From: Gemmatimonadota bacterium
GTDB lineage: Bacteria; Gemmatimonadota; Gemmatimonadetes; Gemmatimonadales; GWC2-71-9
Direction: 5' to 3'
DNA: 64,000 bases
Assembly (NCBI GenBank): GCA_016720805.1
Contig: JADKJZ010000006.1
Span: forward strand, 1 to 64,000
Shown: positions 43,786 through 52,322 of the stretch, one piece after another
How the letters are laid out: each line of letters opens with the position of its first letter
Position numbering within the stretch: position 1 is the stretch's first letter
Translations under genes and position numbers: made by a program
The notes under the pieces: model-generated
Database searches by the model: none
What the model was told of the DNA's origin: nothing
The model's input: only the letters and a program-made list of their open reading frames with translations

Positions 43786-44998
43786 TCAGTTTGAAGTCAT
43801 CCGCGACCCTCTCTGGGACAACATCCGCCTCGAGCCAGCCGCCGCCGCTGCCATGGATACGCCGGCGGTGCAGCGGCTGCGGTACGTGCGCCAGCTCGGC
43901 CACGCCTTCCTGGTCTATCCCGGCGCGACGCACTCGCGCTTCGAACACGCCCTCGGTGCCTATCACCTGACGCGCCGCGCCCTCGCGACCCTCGAGGAAC
44001 GCGGCGACCTCGCCGCCGTCCCCGAAGAGGAGCGGCTCGCGGTGCGCCTCGCGGCGCTGCTTCACGACATCGGCCACTATCCCTTCTCGCATGCCCTGGA
44101 GGAGGCGGGCTTTCCCTCGCACGAGGCCCTTGGTGTCCGTCGGCTGGGCGAAGGGGAGCTCGGCGTGCTCCTGCGTGGCATCGGGGGCGACGCGTTCATC
44201 GCCCGCATCGCGGGCATCATTCAGGGGGATCATGTCTCACCGCTTGGCGGGCTGATTTCCGGCTCGCTCGACCTCGACAAGATCGATTACCTCTCGCGCG
44301 ACGCGCGGCAGTGCGGTGTCCCCTACGGCACCGTCGACGTCGACCGGCTGCTGGCCTCGCTCTGCCTGGTGACCGATGGCGCAGGCCATCGTGCCGTGGG
44401 CGTCCACGAGAAGGGCGTCTCGGCGCTCGAATCACTGCTCTTCGCCAAGTACCAGATGTACCGCAATGTCTACTGGCACCACGCCGTGCGCAGCGCGACG
44501 TGCATGTTCAAGCGGGCCGTGCGCACGGCGGTCGCCAGCGGCCAGCTCGATCCCGCGAGCGTGGCCGACGCCACCGATGGCTCACTTACCACCGCGATGC
44601 AGGCGCACGACTCCACCGGGCTCACGGCGGCGCTCCAGCGCCGTCAGCTACACAAGCGCGCGCTCGATCTCCCCGCGAGTGAGGTGCCGGAGCTGCCCTC
44701 GTGGATCTGGGACGACCCCGACGCCCTCGAACGCGCCGAGGACGCCCTCGCGGCGGACCTCGGGCTGCCACCCGGCGGCGCGCTGATCGACTTCCCGGCC
44801 CGTTCATCGATGCTGTCGGTGGACCTGCCCCTGCTGACACGGGGCGGCACGGTGGAGCAGTTGACGGACGAAGGCCGCGCCGGACAGCTGGGCCTGCCGC
44901 GCATCGCCGCGGAGCTCTATCGGAGCGCGCGGCGGCTGCGGATCTTTGCGGTGGGTGGGGTGCGGTTGGAGAGGGTGCCGGAGATGTTGCTCTCCTAG
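43781..44998 (+). CDS. HD-domain phosphohydrolase (dGTPase/SAMHD1-like, COG1078)
   Basis: 405 residues. Metal-binding residues: HSRFEHALGAYHLTRRA (His) , LAALLHDIGHYPFSHALEEA (the HD pair plus His), and SGSLDLDKIDYLSRDARQCG (last Asp). The N terminus IRDPLWDNIRLEP and the QRLRYVRQLGHAFLVYPGAT segment are typical of the COG1078 HD hydrolases, related to dNTP triphosphohydrolases. True substrate unproven. No ribosome binding site of its own: the start codon is embedded in the end of a repeat arm, and the stop is followed directly by another repeat element of the same family. Confidence 0.88.
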   Translation: MTQFEVIRDPLWDNIRLEPAAAAAMDTPAVQRLRYVRQLGHAFLVYPGATHSRFEHALGAYHLTRRALATLEERGDLAAVPEEERLAVRLAALLHDIGHYPFSHALEEAGFPSHEALGVRRLGEGELGVLLRGIGGDAFIARIAGIIQGDHVSPLGGLISGSLDLDKIDYLSRDARQCGVPYGTVDVDRLLASLCLVTDGAGHRAVGVHEKGVSALESLLFAKYQMYRNVYWHHAVRSATCMFKRAVRTAVASGQLDPASVADATDGSLTTAMQAHDSTGLTAALQRRQLHKRALDLPASEVPELPSWIWDDPDALERAEDALAADLGLPPGGALIDFPARSSMLSVDLPLLTRGGTVEQLTDEGRAGQLGLPRIAAELYRSARRLRIFAVGGVRLERVPEMLLS

Positions 44999-45082
44999 GT
45001 CGTTAGTCATTAGTCGTTAGTCGTTAGGGGCGGTGGTGCCCTACGAGGCCTAACGACCAACGACTAACAGCTAACGACTCAG
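44999..45082. repeat. Heptamer-repeat inverted-arm element G (CGTTAGT family)
   Basis: The left arm 44999-45030 has four units (CGTTAGT, CATTAGT, CGTTAGT, CGTTAGG). The right arm 45048-45082 is the inverse; 26 of 30 positions are complementary; the spacer is 17 bp. It separates the convergent HD and PP2C genes and reaches into the PP2C stop codon. Confidence 0.85.
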
Positions 45083-45846
45083 GCGCGAAGCGCCGGAATC
45101 TCCCCCGTCGGCGGCGACACTTCCTCGATCTTGATCAGGATGACGGTGATGTTGTCGAGCCCGCCGCGGCGATTCGCGTCGGCAATCAGTCGATCCACCA
45201 TCTGCTCCAGGTCGCCATCCATCGTCAGCACGTCGCGCACCTGCTCATCCTCGAGCATGCCGGTGAGCCCATCCGACGCGAGCAGGATCAGGTCGCCGAC
45301 TTCGAGCGTGCCGAGGTAGAGGTCGGGGACGACGTCGCCGCTGGAGCCGACGCAGCGCGTGATCACGTTGGCATATGGGTGGACCCGGGCCTCTTCCGGC
45401 GAGAGGCGTCCGGCGTCCACCTGTTCCTGCACGTAGCTGTGGTCCTTGGTGAGCTGGGAGAGCACGGTGCCGCGCAGCAAGTAGGCCCGTGAGTCCCCGA
45501 CCTGGCCGATCAGGTAGCGGCGGGGCAGCAGCGACAGGACGGTCGTCGTCGTGCCCATCCCCCGCTTGTCGTGCTCCGACATCGTCCGCTGGAAGATCGC
45601 CGCGTTCGAGGCGCGAATGGCGCCGACCATCTGGGCCATCAACTCGTCGTCGCTCATCCCACGGACCGGCCGGAATTCCTGCGCGATCAACTGGGTCGCC
45701 ATCTCGCTGGCGACTTCGCCCGCGGCGTGGCCACCCATCCCGTCAGCGACGATGAAAAGCCCACGCTCGGCCGCCATCAGATACATGTCCTCGTTGCCGG
45801 ACCGGACCACTCCGACATCGGTGCGCGCGGCGCAGGAGAAGCGCAT
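45079..45846 (-). CDS. PP2C-type protein serine/threonine phosphatase
   Basis: 255 residues, cytoplasmic. PPM/PP2C motifs are complete: AARTDVGVVRSGNEDMYLMA (motif 1), LFIVADGMGGHAAGEVASEM (motif 2, metal Asp and GG), RGMGTTTTVLSLLP, YLIGQVGDSRAYLLRG, LTKDHSYVQEQVDAGRLSPE, ANVITRCVGSSGDVVPDLYL, DLILLASDGLTGMLEDEQVR (metal Asp) and RGGLDNITVILIKI (metal Asp, DN). It begins directly after the FHA gene stop. Expected to dephosphorylate targets of a Ser/Thr kinase; no kinase gene is in this window. Confidence 0.94.
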   Translation of the reverse strand: MRFSCAARTDVGVVRSGNEDMYLMAAERGLFIVADGMGGHAAGEVASEMATQLIAQEFRPVRGMSDDELMAQMVGAIRASNAAIFQRTMSEHDKRGMGTTTTVLSLLPRRYLIGQVGDSRAYLLRGTVLSQLTKDHSYVQEQVDAGRLSPEEARVHPYANVITRCVGSSGDVVPDLYLGTLEVGDLILLASDGLTGMLEDEQVRDVLTMDGDLEQMVDRLIADANRRGGLDNITVILIKIEEVSPPTGEIPALRA

Positions 45847-46485
45847 TCAGGAAACCTGGCGGAGGAAGTAGGCGACCGCGGCGATGGCCAACGCGATCGC
45901 AATGAAGAGCAAGGGTCCGGGACGTCGACTGGTGTCCGGGAGCACGAACGTCGGGACGTCGTCATCAAGAAAGCGGCCCCGCGGCGGCCGCACCACGACG
46001 GCCGGTGCCGCGTCCGGCAACGGCGGACCCGGCGTGGGGTCGAGTGGTGCCGCTTCGACGATCAGGGTGCTGGGCGAATCCTCCCAGCGATCCTTTGGCG
46101 AGAAGACCGCCTCGACATCGCCGAGCCGGATCGTCGAGCCGGGGCCCAGCGGGACCGCGCCGTAGACGGGCTCCCCGTCGACCCAGCTGCCATGCATGGA
46201 GCCGAGATCGGTGAGCGTCCACACGCCGCCACGCAACCGCAACTCGGCATGCGTCGCGCTCAGACTGGCCGCCGAGAGCACCACGTCGTTGCCCGCCTCG
46301 CGCCCGATCCGAACCGTCGGCTGCCGTACGCTGATGTGCCCCGCAGCGCCGCCACCACCCCGCAGGATCAGCACCGCCAGCAACGCGCCCTCCTGCGCCG
46401 GCACCCCGCCAAATGGCAGGGTCGCGGCGCTGGACATCGGGTCGCTCGCGTGCGGTCCGATCAGGGGAGACTCCGTCGGTGACAT
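45847..46485 (-). CDS. FHA-domain membrane-anchored protein
   Basis: 212 residues. A forkhead-associated domain at about 50-125 carries the phosphothreonine-binding residues: TVRIGREAGNDVVLSAASLS, ATHAELRLRGGVWTLTDLGS, MHGSWVDG. A Pro-rich linker follows and a single C-terminal helix (LLFIAIALAIAAVAYFL) anchors it, with the FHA domain in the cytoplasm. It pairs with the PP2C gene, so it is probably a reader of the phosphorylation that the phosphatase removes. The domain order (N-terminal FHA, tail anchor) differs from kinase-fused FHA proteins. Confidence 0.86.
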   Translation of the reverse strand: MSPTESPLIGPHASDPMSSAATLPFGGVPAQEGALLAVLILRGGGGAAGHISVRQPTVRIGREAGNDVVLSAASLSATHAELRLRGGVWTLTDLGSMHGSWVDGEPVYGAVPLGPGSTIRLGDVEAVFSPKDRWEDSPSTLIVEAAPLDPTPGPPLPDAAPAVVVRPPRGRFLDDDVPTFVLPDTSRRPGPLLFIAIALAIAAVAYFLRQVS

Positions 46486-46541
46486 GGGACGAAAGGTGAC
46501 CGGGAAAGCTATCCGTCGGGATGGCCCGGGGGCAAGCGAAT

Positions 46542-48332
46542 TCAGGCGCCGACGGCCCGGCGTGGCTCCCCGCCTTGCAGCCGCACCAGTCGCTCGTAGA
46601 GTCCGCCCTGCCGCAACAGCTCCCGATGACTGCCGGTCTCCAGTAGTTCCCCATGGTGGAACACGAGGATCCGGTCGGCGTCGACGATGGTACCGAGGCG
46701 ATGGGCCACCACCAGGGCGGTTCTGCCGGCCCTGAGGCGGCCCAGGGCGCGTTGGAGCCGCGTCTCCGACTCCGGGTCCACCGCGGAGGTCGCCTCGTCC
46801 AGCAGGAGGATCGTGGGCTCGCCAGCGAGCGCCCTGGCAAAGGAGAGGATCTGCCGTTCCCCGACCGAGAGCGACCGCCCCCGTTCGCTGAGCTGGTGGG
46901 CGAGCCCCCCCGGGAGCCGCTCGAGGAGCGTGTCGGCCCCGACGGCGGCCAGCGCCCGGTCCAGCTGGGCGGGGGGAATGGCCCGGTCCAGCACCAGATT
47001 CCGGGAGAGGTCACCCCGAAAGAGGAAGAGATCCTGCGGCACCAGCCCGATCCGCCCGCGGAGGTCATCGTGGGCCAGTTCGGCCAGGTCGACGCCGTCG
47101 ACCAGAATCCGGCCACGGGTCGGCGCGTAGAAGCGGAGGAGCAGGGAGAGGACCGTGCTCTTCCCCGCCCCGGTGTGCCCGACCAGCGCGATCGTCTCCC
47201 CCGGCGCGGCCCGGAACGACACCCCGCGAAGCGCCCAGGGCGCATCGTCGGCATAGCGGAACCAGACATCCTCGAAGACCACCTCGCCGCGAGCCGGGAG
47301 TGGCAACGTCATGGGCGCGCTGGGCTCCGGCACCTCGACCGGGGTGTCGAGCAACAGGAAAATCCGCTCGCCGCTCGCCATCGCGCTCTGCAGCAGGTTG
47401 AACTTTTCGGCGAGGTCCTGCAGCGGCTGGAAGAACCGTCGTACCAGCTGGATGAACGCGGCCAACACGCCGACCGTCAGCGTGCCGCCGAGATGCTGCA
47501 ACCCGCCGTACCAGAGCAGCAGCGCGACCGCCGTCGCGGTGAGCACTTCGACCACGGGAAAGAAGAGGGCGTACAGGGTGATCGAGCGCAACTGCGCGTC
47601 GCGATGCGCGCGGTTGACCGCGTCGAACGCCGTCCCCACCGCCGCCTCGCGATGAAAGAGCTGCACCACGCGCACGCCGGAGAGATACTCCTGCAGGTCG
47701 CCGTTCATCCGCGCGACCGCACCGCGGATGTCGCGGAAGGCCTCGCGCATGGCACGCCGGAAGATCGCGACCACCAGCCCCATCGCCGGCAGCACTGCGA
47801 ACGCCACCAGCGCCAGGCGCCAGTCGATCGCGAGCATCATCGCGCTGATGGCCAGCAGGGTGGCGAGGTCGCCGATCACCGTCACCACGCCCGACGAGAA
47901 GAGCTCGTTGAGGGTCTCGACGTCGGAGGTGACGCGCGTCACCAGGCGGCCCACCGGTTGCCGATCAAAGAACGGAATCGAGAGACGCTGCAGCCGCTCG
48001 AAGATCTGCCGGCGCAGGTCCGACATCACCCGCTGCCCGACCCACGCGGTCAAGACGGTCTGCGCGTACTCCGCCACGAAGGAGAGCAGCAGCGCCGCCA
48101 GAAACCAGAGGCCGAGTCGGAGCAGGAGATCGGCGTCGCGGGCGGGGATGGCCACGTCGATCGTGCGCTGGGTGAGCAGGGGGCCGACCAGGGCCAGGCC
48201 GGCTTCGAGCAGGAGGAGCGCGACCGCCCCGGCGACGCCGAGTCGATACGGCCGCACATAGGCCAGCAGGCGGCGGCCCAGACCGCGATCGCCTCCGCTG
48301 GCGGCGACATCATCCGTCGCCACCGCGCTCAC
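46542..48332 (-). CDS. MsbA/BmrA-type ABC exporter (fused membrane and ATPase domains)
   Basis: 596 residues; GTG 48332 overlaps the stop of the UPF0104 gene. Six helices in residues 25-320 (GVAGAVALLLLEAGLALVGP, LLLRLGLWFLAALLLSFVAE) precede a nucleotide-binding domain: VGHTGAGKSTVLSLLLRFYA (Walker A), GLVPQDLFLFRGDLSRNLVL (Q-loop), RGRSLSVGERQILSFARALA (signature, SVGER variant), ILLLDEATSAVDPESETRLQ (Walker B) and ALVVAHRLGTIVDADRILV (H-loop). It probably acts as a homodimer exporting a lipid or drug. Its pairing with a flippase-like membrane protein suggests an envelope lipid role, not proven. Confidence 0.9.
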   Translation of the reverse strand: MSAVATDDVAASGGDRGLGRRLLAYVRPYRLGVAGAVALLLLEAGLALVGPLLTQRTIDVAIPARDADLLLRLGLWFLAALLLSFVAEYAQTVLTAWVGQRVMSDLRRQIFERLQRLSIPFFDRQPVGRLVTRVTSDVETLNELFSSGVVTVIGDLATLLAISAMMLAIDWRLALVAFAVLPAMGLVVAIFRRAMREAFRDIRGAVARMNGDLQEYLSGVRVVQLFHREAAVGTAFDAVNRAHRDAQLRSITLYALFFPVVEVLTATAVALLLWYGGLQHLGGTLTVGVLAAFIQLVRRFFQPLQDLAEKFNLLQSAMASGERIFLLLDTPVEVPEPSAPMTLPLPARGEVVFEDVWFRYADDAPWALRGVSFRAAPGETIALVGHTGAGKSTVLSLLLRFYAPTRGRILVDGVDLAELAHDDLRGRIGLVPQDLFLFRGDLSRNLVLDRAIPPAQLDRALAAVGADTLLERLPGGLAHQLSERGRSLSVGERQILSFARALAGEPTILLLDEATSAVDPESETRLQRALGRLRAGRTALVVAHRLGTIVDADRILVFHHGELLETGSHRELLRQGGLYERLVRLQGGEPRRAVGA

Positions 48333-49390
48333 GGCGACTCGACCTCGATCCCCTTGAGTCCCTTGCGCACCCAGCCGGAGAACACCACGAAGCCGAACGC
48401 GATCGTGAACCACGAGAGGATGCAGCGCCAGACGATCGTGTACACCGGGACCATGCCACGAGGCACGTACACGCTCATCACCGCCGCCGAGAGGACCTCC
48501 GCCACACCGCTCGCCCCAGGCGTCGGCGCGAAGTAGAGCAGGAAGGTGATCAGCGTCTGCACCAGCAGCACGTCGACGAAGTTGGCCTCGATCCCGACCG
48601 CGCGCAGCGCGACATACCCGGCCAGCAGCTTGTTCGCATGACTTGGTCCGGAGATCAGCGTGGCCCAGCCGAGCGCGATCCAGCCGCGCGGGGTGTTGAA
48701 GGCGTTCATGCTCTCGCTCGCCTGATCGATCCCCGCGCGCAGCCCCTCGATCCGTGCACCGACTCGACGGCTCCGCCGGCCGAGGGCCTCGGCCAGTTTG
48801 TGAATGCCCCGCGACATGAACTTCGGTGCCACCATCACCGTGATCAGCAGGACGCCGAGGATCGCGAAGATCCCCATGCTCCCCTTGAACAGGTCCAGCA
48901 GGGAGAGGCCGAGGACATCCCCGCGCGTCCCGAGGGCCTTCCCCGCGCCGAACAGCAGCGCGAGCGGGCCGCCGATCGCGAAGAAGACGACCGTCGCGAT
49001 GAACGACATGATCGTCGCGGTGATCGCTTTCGGCACCGGCACGCCGGTCCGCTTCATCGAGTAGACCGTCATCGGCGACGAACCGGCCTGCAGCGGCGTG
49101 ACGTAGGATCCCCACGCCCCCATTCCGCCGGCGATCATCATCCCGGGGAGCGAGGGATTCGGATGGATTTCCCGGGTGAGCACCCAGAGGCGGAGGCCAC
49201 CGCCGATCCAGTCGAGCGACGCGAGCCCCGCCCCGACCAGCACCCACCCCCAGTGGAGTCGCGCCAGTGACGGCAGGAACGCCGAGGCGTCGTTGCCATA
49301 GACGAGCACGCCGACGTAGCTGACCACCGAGACGGCGACGAACAACCCGAAGCCGCGTCGCAGGGTGGTGGGGGTGAGGAGGGAGGCCAT
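48329..49390 (-). CDS. UPF0104/lysylphosphatidylglycerol synthase TM-region family membrane protein
   Basis: 353 residues with about eight helices (RRGFGLFVAVSVVSYVGVLV, WVLVGAGLASLDWIGGGLRL, AITATIMSFIATVVFFAIGG, GIFAILGVLLITVMV, FVDVLLVQTLITFLLYFAPT, VPVYTIVWRCILSWFTIAFG). The conserved PTPGASGVAEVLSA near the sixth helix is the hallmark of the YbhN/AglD/MprF flippase domain. There is no aminoacyl-transferase domain, so it is a stand-alone flippase-like protein. It has a TAGTTT box 9 nt before the ATG, and the ABC exporter gene overlaps its end. Confidence 0.87.
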   Translation of the reverse strand: MASLLTPTTLRRGFGLFVAVSVVSYVGVLVYGNDASAFLPSLARLHWGWVLVGAGLASLDWIGGGLRLWVLTREIHPNPSLPGMMIAGGMGAWGSYVTPLQAGSSPMTVYSMKRTGVPVPKAITATIMSFIATVVFFAIGGPLALLFGAGKALGTRGDVLGLSLLDLFKGSMGIFAILGVLLITVMVAPKFMSRGIHKLAEALGRRSRRVGARIEGLRAGIDQASESMNAFNTPRGWIALGWATLISGPSHANKLLAGYVALRAVGIEANFVDVLLVQTLITFLLYFAPTPGASGVAEVLSAAVMSVYVPRGMVPVYTIVWRCILSWFTIAFGFVVFSGWVRKGLKGIEVESP

Positions 49391-49399
49391 TGGGGTCCA

Positions 49400-49405
49400 A
49401 AACTA
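49400..49405 (-). promoter_or_regulatory. -10-like box (TAGTTT) 9 nt before the UPF0104 gene
   Basis: Minus-strand TAGTTT is separated by 9 nt from ATG 49390; no ribosome binding site is visible. Confidence 0.35.
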
Positions 49406-49440
49406 AGAGCGGAGCGGGGATTGGGCGAGGGAGGCGGCCC

Positions 49441-49503
49441 GTGAGACGTAAGAGGTGAAACGGGTGTCGCTGAACGCCCCCCGTCTCACGTCTCACGTTT
49501 CAC
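49441..49503. repeat. Heptamer-repeat inverted-arm element H (GTCTCAC family)
   Basis: The left arm 49441-49464 (GTGAGAC GTAAGAG GTGAAAC GGG) and right arm 49480-49503 (CCC GTCTCAC GTCTCAC GTTTCAC) have the same 7-bp period. 20 of 24 positions are complementary around a 15-bp spacer. It lies between divergent UPF0104 and uvrA. Confidence 0.8.
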
Positions 49504-49524
49504 GCCCCCAACTCCGCCCCCCCT

Positions 49525-49530
49525 TACCTT
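49525..49530 (+). promoter_or_regulatory. -10-like box (TACCTT) 6 nt before uvrA
   Basis: TACCTT followed by TCCCCC and GTG 49537, with no Shine-Dalgarno sequence. Confidence 0.4.
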
Positions 49531-49536
49531 TCCCCC

Positions 49537-52320
49537 GTGCCTCGCCCCGTCATTCGCGTCATCAACGCGCGCCAACACAACCTGAAGGGGATCACGGTCG
49601 AGATCCCGCGCCGCGCGCTGACCGTGGTCACCGGGCCGTCAGGCTGCGGCAAGAGCTCGCTCGCCTTCGACACGCTCTACGCCGAGGGGCAGCGGCGCTA
49701 CATCGAGTCGCTCTCCACGTACGCCAAGCAGTTCCTCGACCGGATGCCGAAGCCGCTGGTCGACCGGATCGAGGGGATCGCCCCGGCCGTCGCCATCGAG
49801 CAACGTGCACCGGCGATGTCGTCGCGTTCCACCGTTGGAACAGCGACGGAGGTCTACGACTACCTCCGCCTCCTCTGGGCGCGCATCGGCGAGCCGCGCT
49901 GTGTGGTCTGCGGCGGTCCGGTCGCGCGCGACACGCCGCAATCCGCCGCGAGTACCATCCTCGCCGATGGTGAGGGCCGGTTGCGGATCGCCTTCCCGCT
50001 GCCGCCGGGGAGCCGTCGCGCGCAGGCGGTCACGGTCGACAATCTCCGCGCCCTCGGTTTCCTCCGCCTCGAGGTCGACGGCACCACGCACCACCTCGAC
50101 GAGCTCCCCCCCGCACTCGACCTCACCACCGCCGACGAAGTGCTGGTGATCGTCGATCGGCTGGTGGCCACCGAGGCGCAACGCGGTCGATTCGCCGAGG
50201 CGTTGTCGATGGCGTTTGCCGAAGGGGAAGGCGTCGCGCTGGCATTGCGCGATGGCTCGCGGCGCCGCTTCACCGAGTTCCCGTCGTGCAGCCTCTGCGA
50301 CACGCCGGGCACCACCGTCTCGCCGGCGCTCTTCTCGTTCAACAATCCGCGCGGCGCCTGCCCCACCTGCAACGGCTTCGGCGCCACGCTTGAGTACGAC
50401 CTCTCGCTGGTCGTTCCCGACCCGACGCGTTCGCTGCGCGATGGCGCGATCGACCCGTGGACCAAGCCGCGCTACGAGGCGCGTCGCTCGCTGCTGGTCA
50501 GCACCGCGAAGAAGCTCGGCGTCTCTGCCGACGCCCCGTGGGAATCCCTCCCCGCCGACGTCCGCGAGGTGCTGCTGCACGGCAAGAGCGGCCGGTACCA
50601 GGGAATCTTTCCGTTCCTCGTGGGACTGGAAGAGAAGCGCTACAAGCAGTACATCCGCGTCTTCCTGCGACAGTACCAACTGGCCAAGACGTGCACCAGT
50701 TGCGGTGGCGCCCGACTCCGCCCCGAAGCGCTCGCGGTGAAGCTCAATGGCCGCTCGATCGCCGACGTCACCACCCTCACCGTCGACGATCTCGCCACCT
50801 GGCTCGGTGGCCTCGAGCTCGGCGAGACCGCGCGCATCGTCGCCGACCTGGTGATGATCGAGGTGATGGCCCGCGTCGATTACCTCCGCGACGTCGGCCT
50901 CGGCTACCTCACCTTCGATCGGCAGACGCGGACACTCTCCGGCGGCGAGGCGCAGCGCATCGCGCTCTCGAATGCGCTCGGCTCGCGCCTTGTCGACGCC
51001 CTCTACGTCCTGGACGAGCCGTCGATCGGCCTCCATCCGCGCGACACCGACCGCCTCCTCGGCCTCCTGCGCCGCCTGCGCGACCTCGGCAACACGCTGG
51101 TGGTCGTCGAGCACGATCCGGCCGCGATTCGCGGCGCCGACCACATGATCGAACTCGGGCCCGGCGCCGGCGAGAAAGGCGGCTATCTGGTGCACAGCGG
51201 TCCGGTCGACGAGGCGAAGGACACGCTCACGGCGGCGTACCTCCACGGCACCAGGCGGATCGGCATCCCGAGTGCCCGGCGCGACCTCGGCCCCCGCTGG
51301 CTGGAGATCAAGGGCGCCCGCCTGCACAACCTGCAGGGGATCGACGCGAAGATCCCGCTCGGGACGCTGACGGTGATCACCGGCGTCTCCGGCTCTGGCA
51401 AGAGCACGCTCGCGTACGATGTCCTCCACCGGCAGCTCGAACGGCGCCTGAGCGGCGAACATTCGGCCAAGCTCCACCTCGGCGAGGCCGTCGGCGAAGT
51501 CGACGCGATGACCGGTTGGGAGTTGCTCAGTGACGTGGTGCTGGTCGATCAGAGTCCGATCGGCAGGTCGCCGCGCTCGAATCCGGTGACCTACATCAAG
51601 GCGTGGGACGAGGTGCGCGAACTCTTCGCCTCGCAACCGCTGTCACGGCAACGGAAATACACGCCGGCGACCTTCTCCTTCAACCTCGCCGGCGGGCGGT
51701 GTGAGGCATGCGACGGCGCCGGGCAGGTGCAGGTCGAGATGGTCTTCCTCGCCGACGTCTTCGTCCCCTGCGAAGTCTGCAATGGCGCGCGCTTCAAGCG
51801 CGAAGTGCTCGAGGTCAAGATCCAGGGGATGTCGGTGCGGGACGTCCTCGACTGGTCGGTCGACGAGGCGATGCTGCGCTTCCGCCACCAGCCGAAGCTC
51901 GGCGCCGCGCTCTGGCAACTGCAGCAGGTCGGTCTCGGCTACCTCCGCCTCGGCCAGCCCGCCACGACCCTCTCCGGCGGCGAGGCGCAGCGGCTCAAGA
52001 TCGCGCGCGAACTGCTCGCCGCGCAGAAGCGCGGCGGCCGGAAGCTCTATCTGCTCGACGAACCGACCACCGGCCTCCATCTCGAGGACGTGCGCGTGTT
52101 GATCGCCGTGCTCGACAAGCTGGTCGACGCCGGTCACACCGTGGTGGTCATCGAACACCACCTCGATGTGATCAAGCGCGCCGACTGGGTCATCGATCTC
52201 GGCCCCGAGGCCGGACCCGCCGGCGGTCGCGTCGTCGCGATGGGCACTCCCGAAGAGGTGGCGCAGACCAAGGGGAGCATCACGGGGCGCTACCTGAAGG
52301 ACGTTCTCGTCGAGAGCTGA
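49537..52320 (+). CDS. uvrA: Excinuclease ABC subunit A
   Basis: 927-residue damage-recognition ATPase of nucleotide excision repair. Two ABC modules: first Walker A LTVVTGPSGCGKSSLAFDTL, then YAEGQRRYIESLSTYAKQFL, first zinc module CSLCDTPG..CPTCNGFG, signature TLSGGEAQRIALSNALGSRL and YVLDEPSIGLHPRDTDRLLG; second Walker A VITGVSGSGKSTLAYDVLHR, VLVDQSPIGRSPRSNPVTYI, second zinc module GGRCEACDGAGQVQVEM..CEVCNGARF, TTLSGGEAQRLKIARELLAA and YLLDEPTTGLHLEDVRVL. The AIEQRAPAMSSRSTVGTATE segment differs somewhat from the usual QK..S.NPRSTVGT, so a second paralogue elsewhere is possible. Starts at GTG. Confidence 0.95.
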   Translation: MPRPVIRVINARQHNLKGITVEIPRRALTVVTGPSGCGKSSLAFDTLYAEGQRRYIESLSTYAKQFLDRMPKPLVDRIEGIAPAVAIEQRAPAMSSRSTVGTATEVYDYLRLLWARIGEPRCVVCGGPVARDTPQSAASTILADGEGRLRIAFPLPPGSRRAQAVTVDNLRALGFLRLEVDGTTHHLDELPPALDLTTADEVLVIVDRLVATEAQRGRFAEALSMAFAEGEGVALALRDGSRRRFTEFPSCSLCDTPGTTVSPALFSFNNPRGACPTCNGFGATLEYDLSLVVPDPTRSLRDGAIDPWTKPRYEARRSLLVSTAKKLGVSADAPWESLPADVREVLLHGKSGRYQGIFPFLVGLEEKRYKQYIRVFLRQYQLAKTCTSCGGARLRPEALAVKLNGRSIADVTTLTVDDLATWLGGLELGETARIVADLVMIEVMARVDYLRDVGLGYLTFDRQTRTLSGGEAQRIALSNALGSRLVDALYVLDEPSIGLHPRDTDRLLGLLRRLRDLGNTLVVVEHDPAAIRGADHMIELGPGAGEKGGYLVHSGPVDEAKDTLTAAYLHGTRRIGIPSARRDLGPRWLEIKGARLHNLQGIDAKIPLGTLTVITGVSGSGKSTLAYDVLHRQLERRLSGEHSAKLHLGEAVGEVDAMTGWELLSDVVLVDQSPIGRSPRSNPVTYIKAWDEVRELFASQPLSRQRKYTPATFSFNLAGGRCEACDGAGQVQVEMVFLADVFVPCEVCNGARFKREVLEVKIQGMSVRDVLDWSVDEAMLRFRHQPKLGAALWQLQQVGLGYLRLGQPATTLSGGEAQRLKIARELLAAQKRGGRKLYLLDEPTTGLHLEDVRVLIAVLDKLVDAGHTVVVIEHHLDVIKRADWVIDLGPEAGPAGGRVVAMGTPEEVAQTKGSITGRYLKDVLVES

Positions 52321-52322
52321 GT

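Noticed and set aside
46542..49496. A 984-codon minus frame that would fuse the ABC exporter to sequence upstream
   Set aside because: Its first 390 codons are the out-of-frame reading of the UPF0104 gene; the exporter itself starts at GTG 48332, overlapping that gene's stop.
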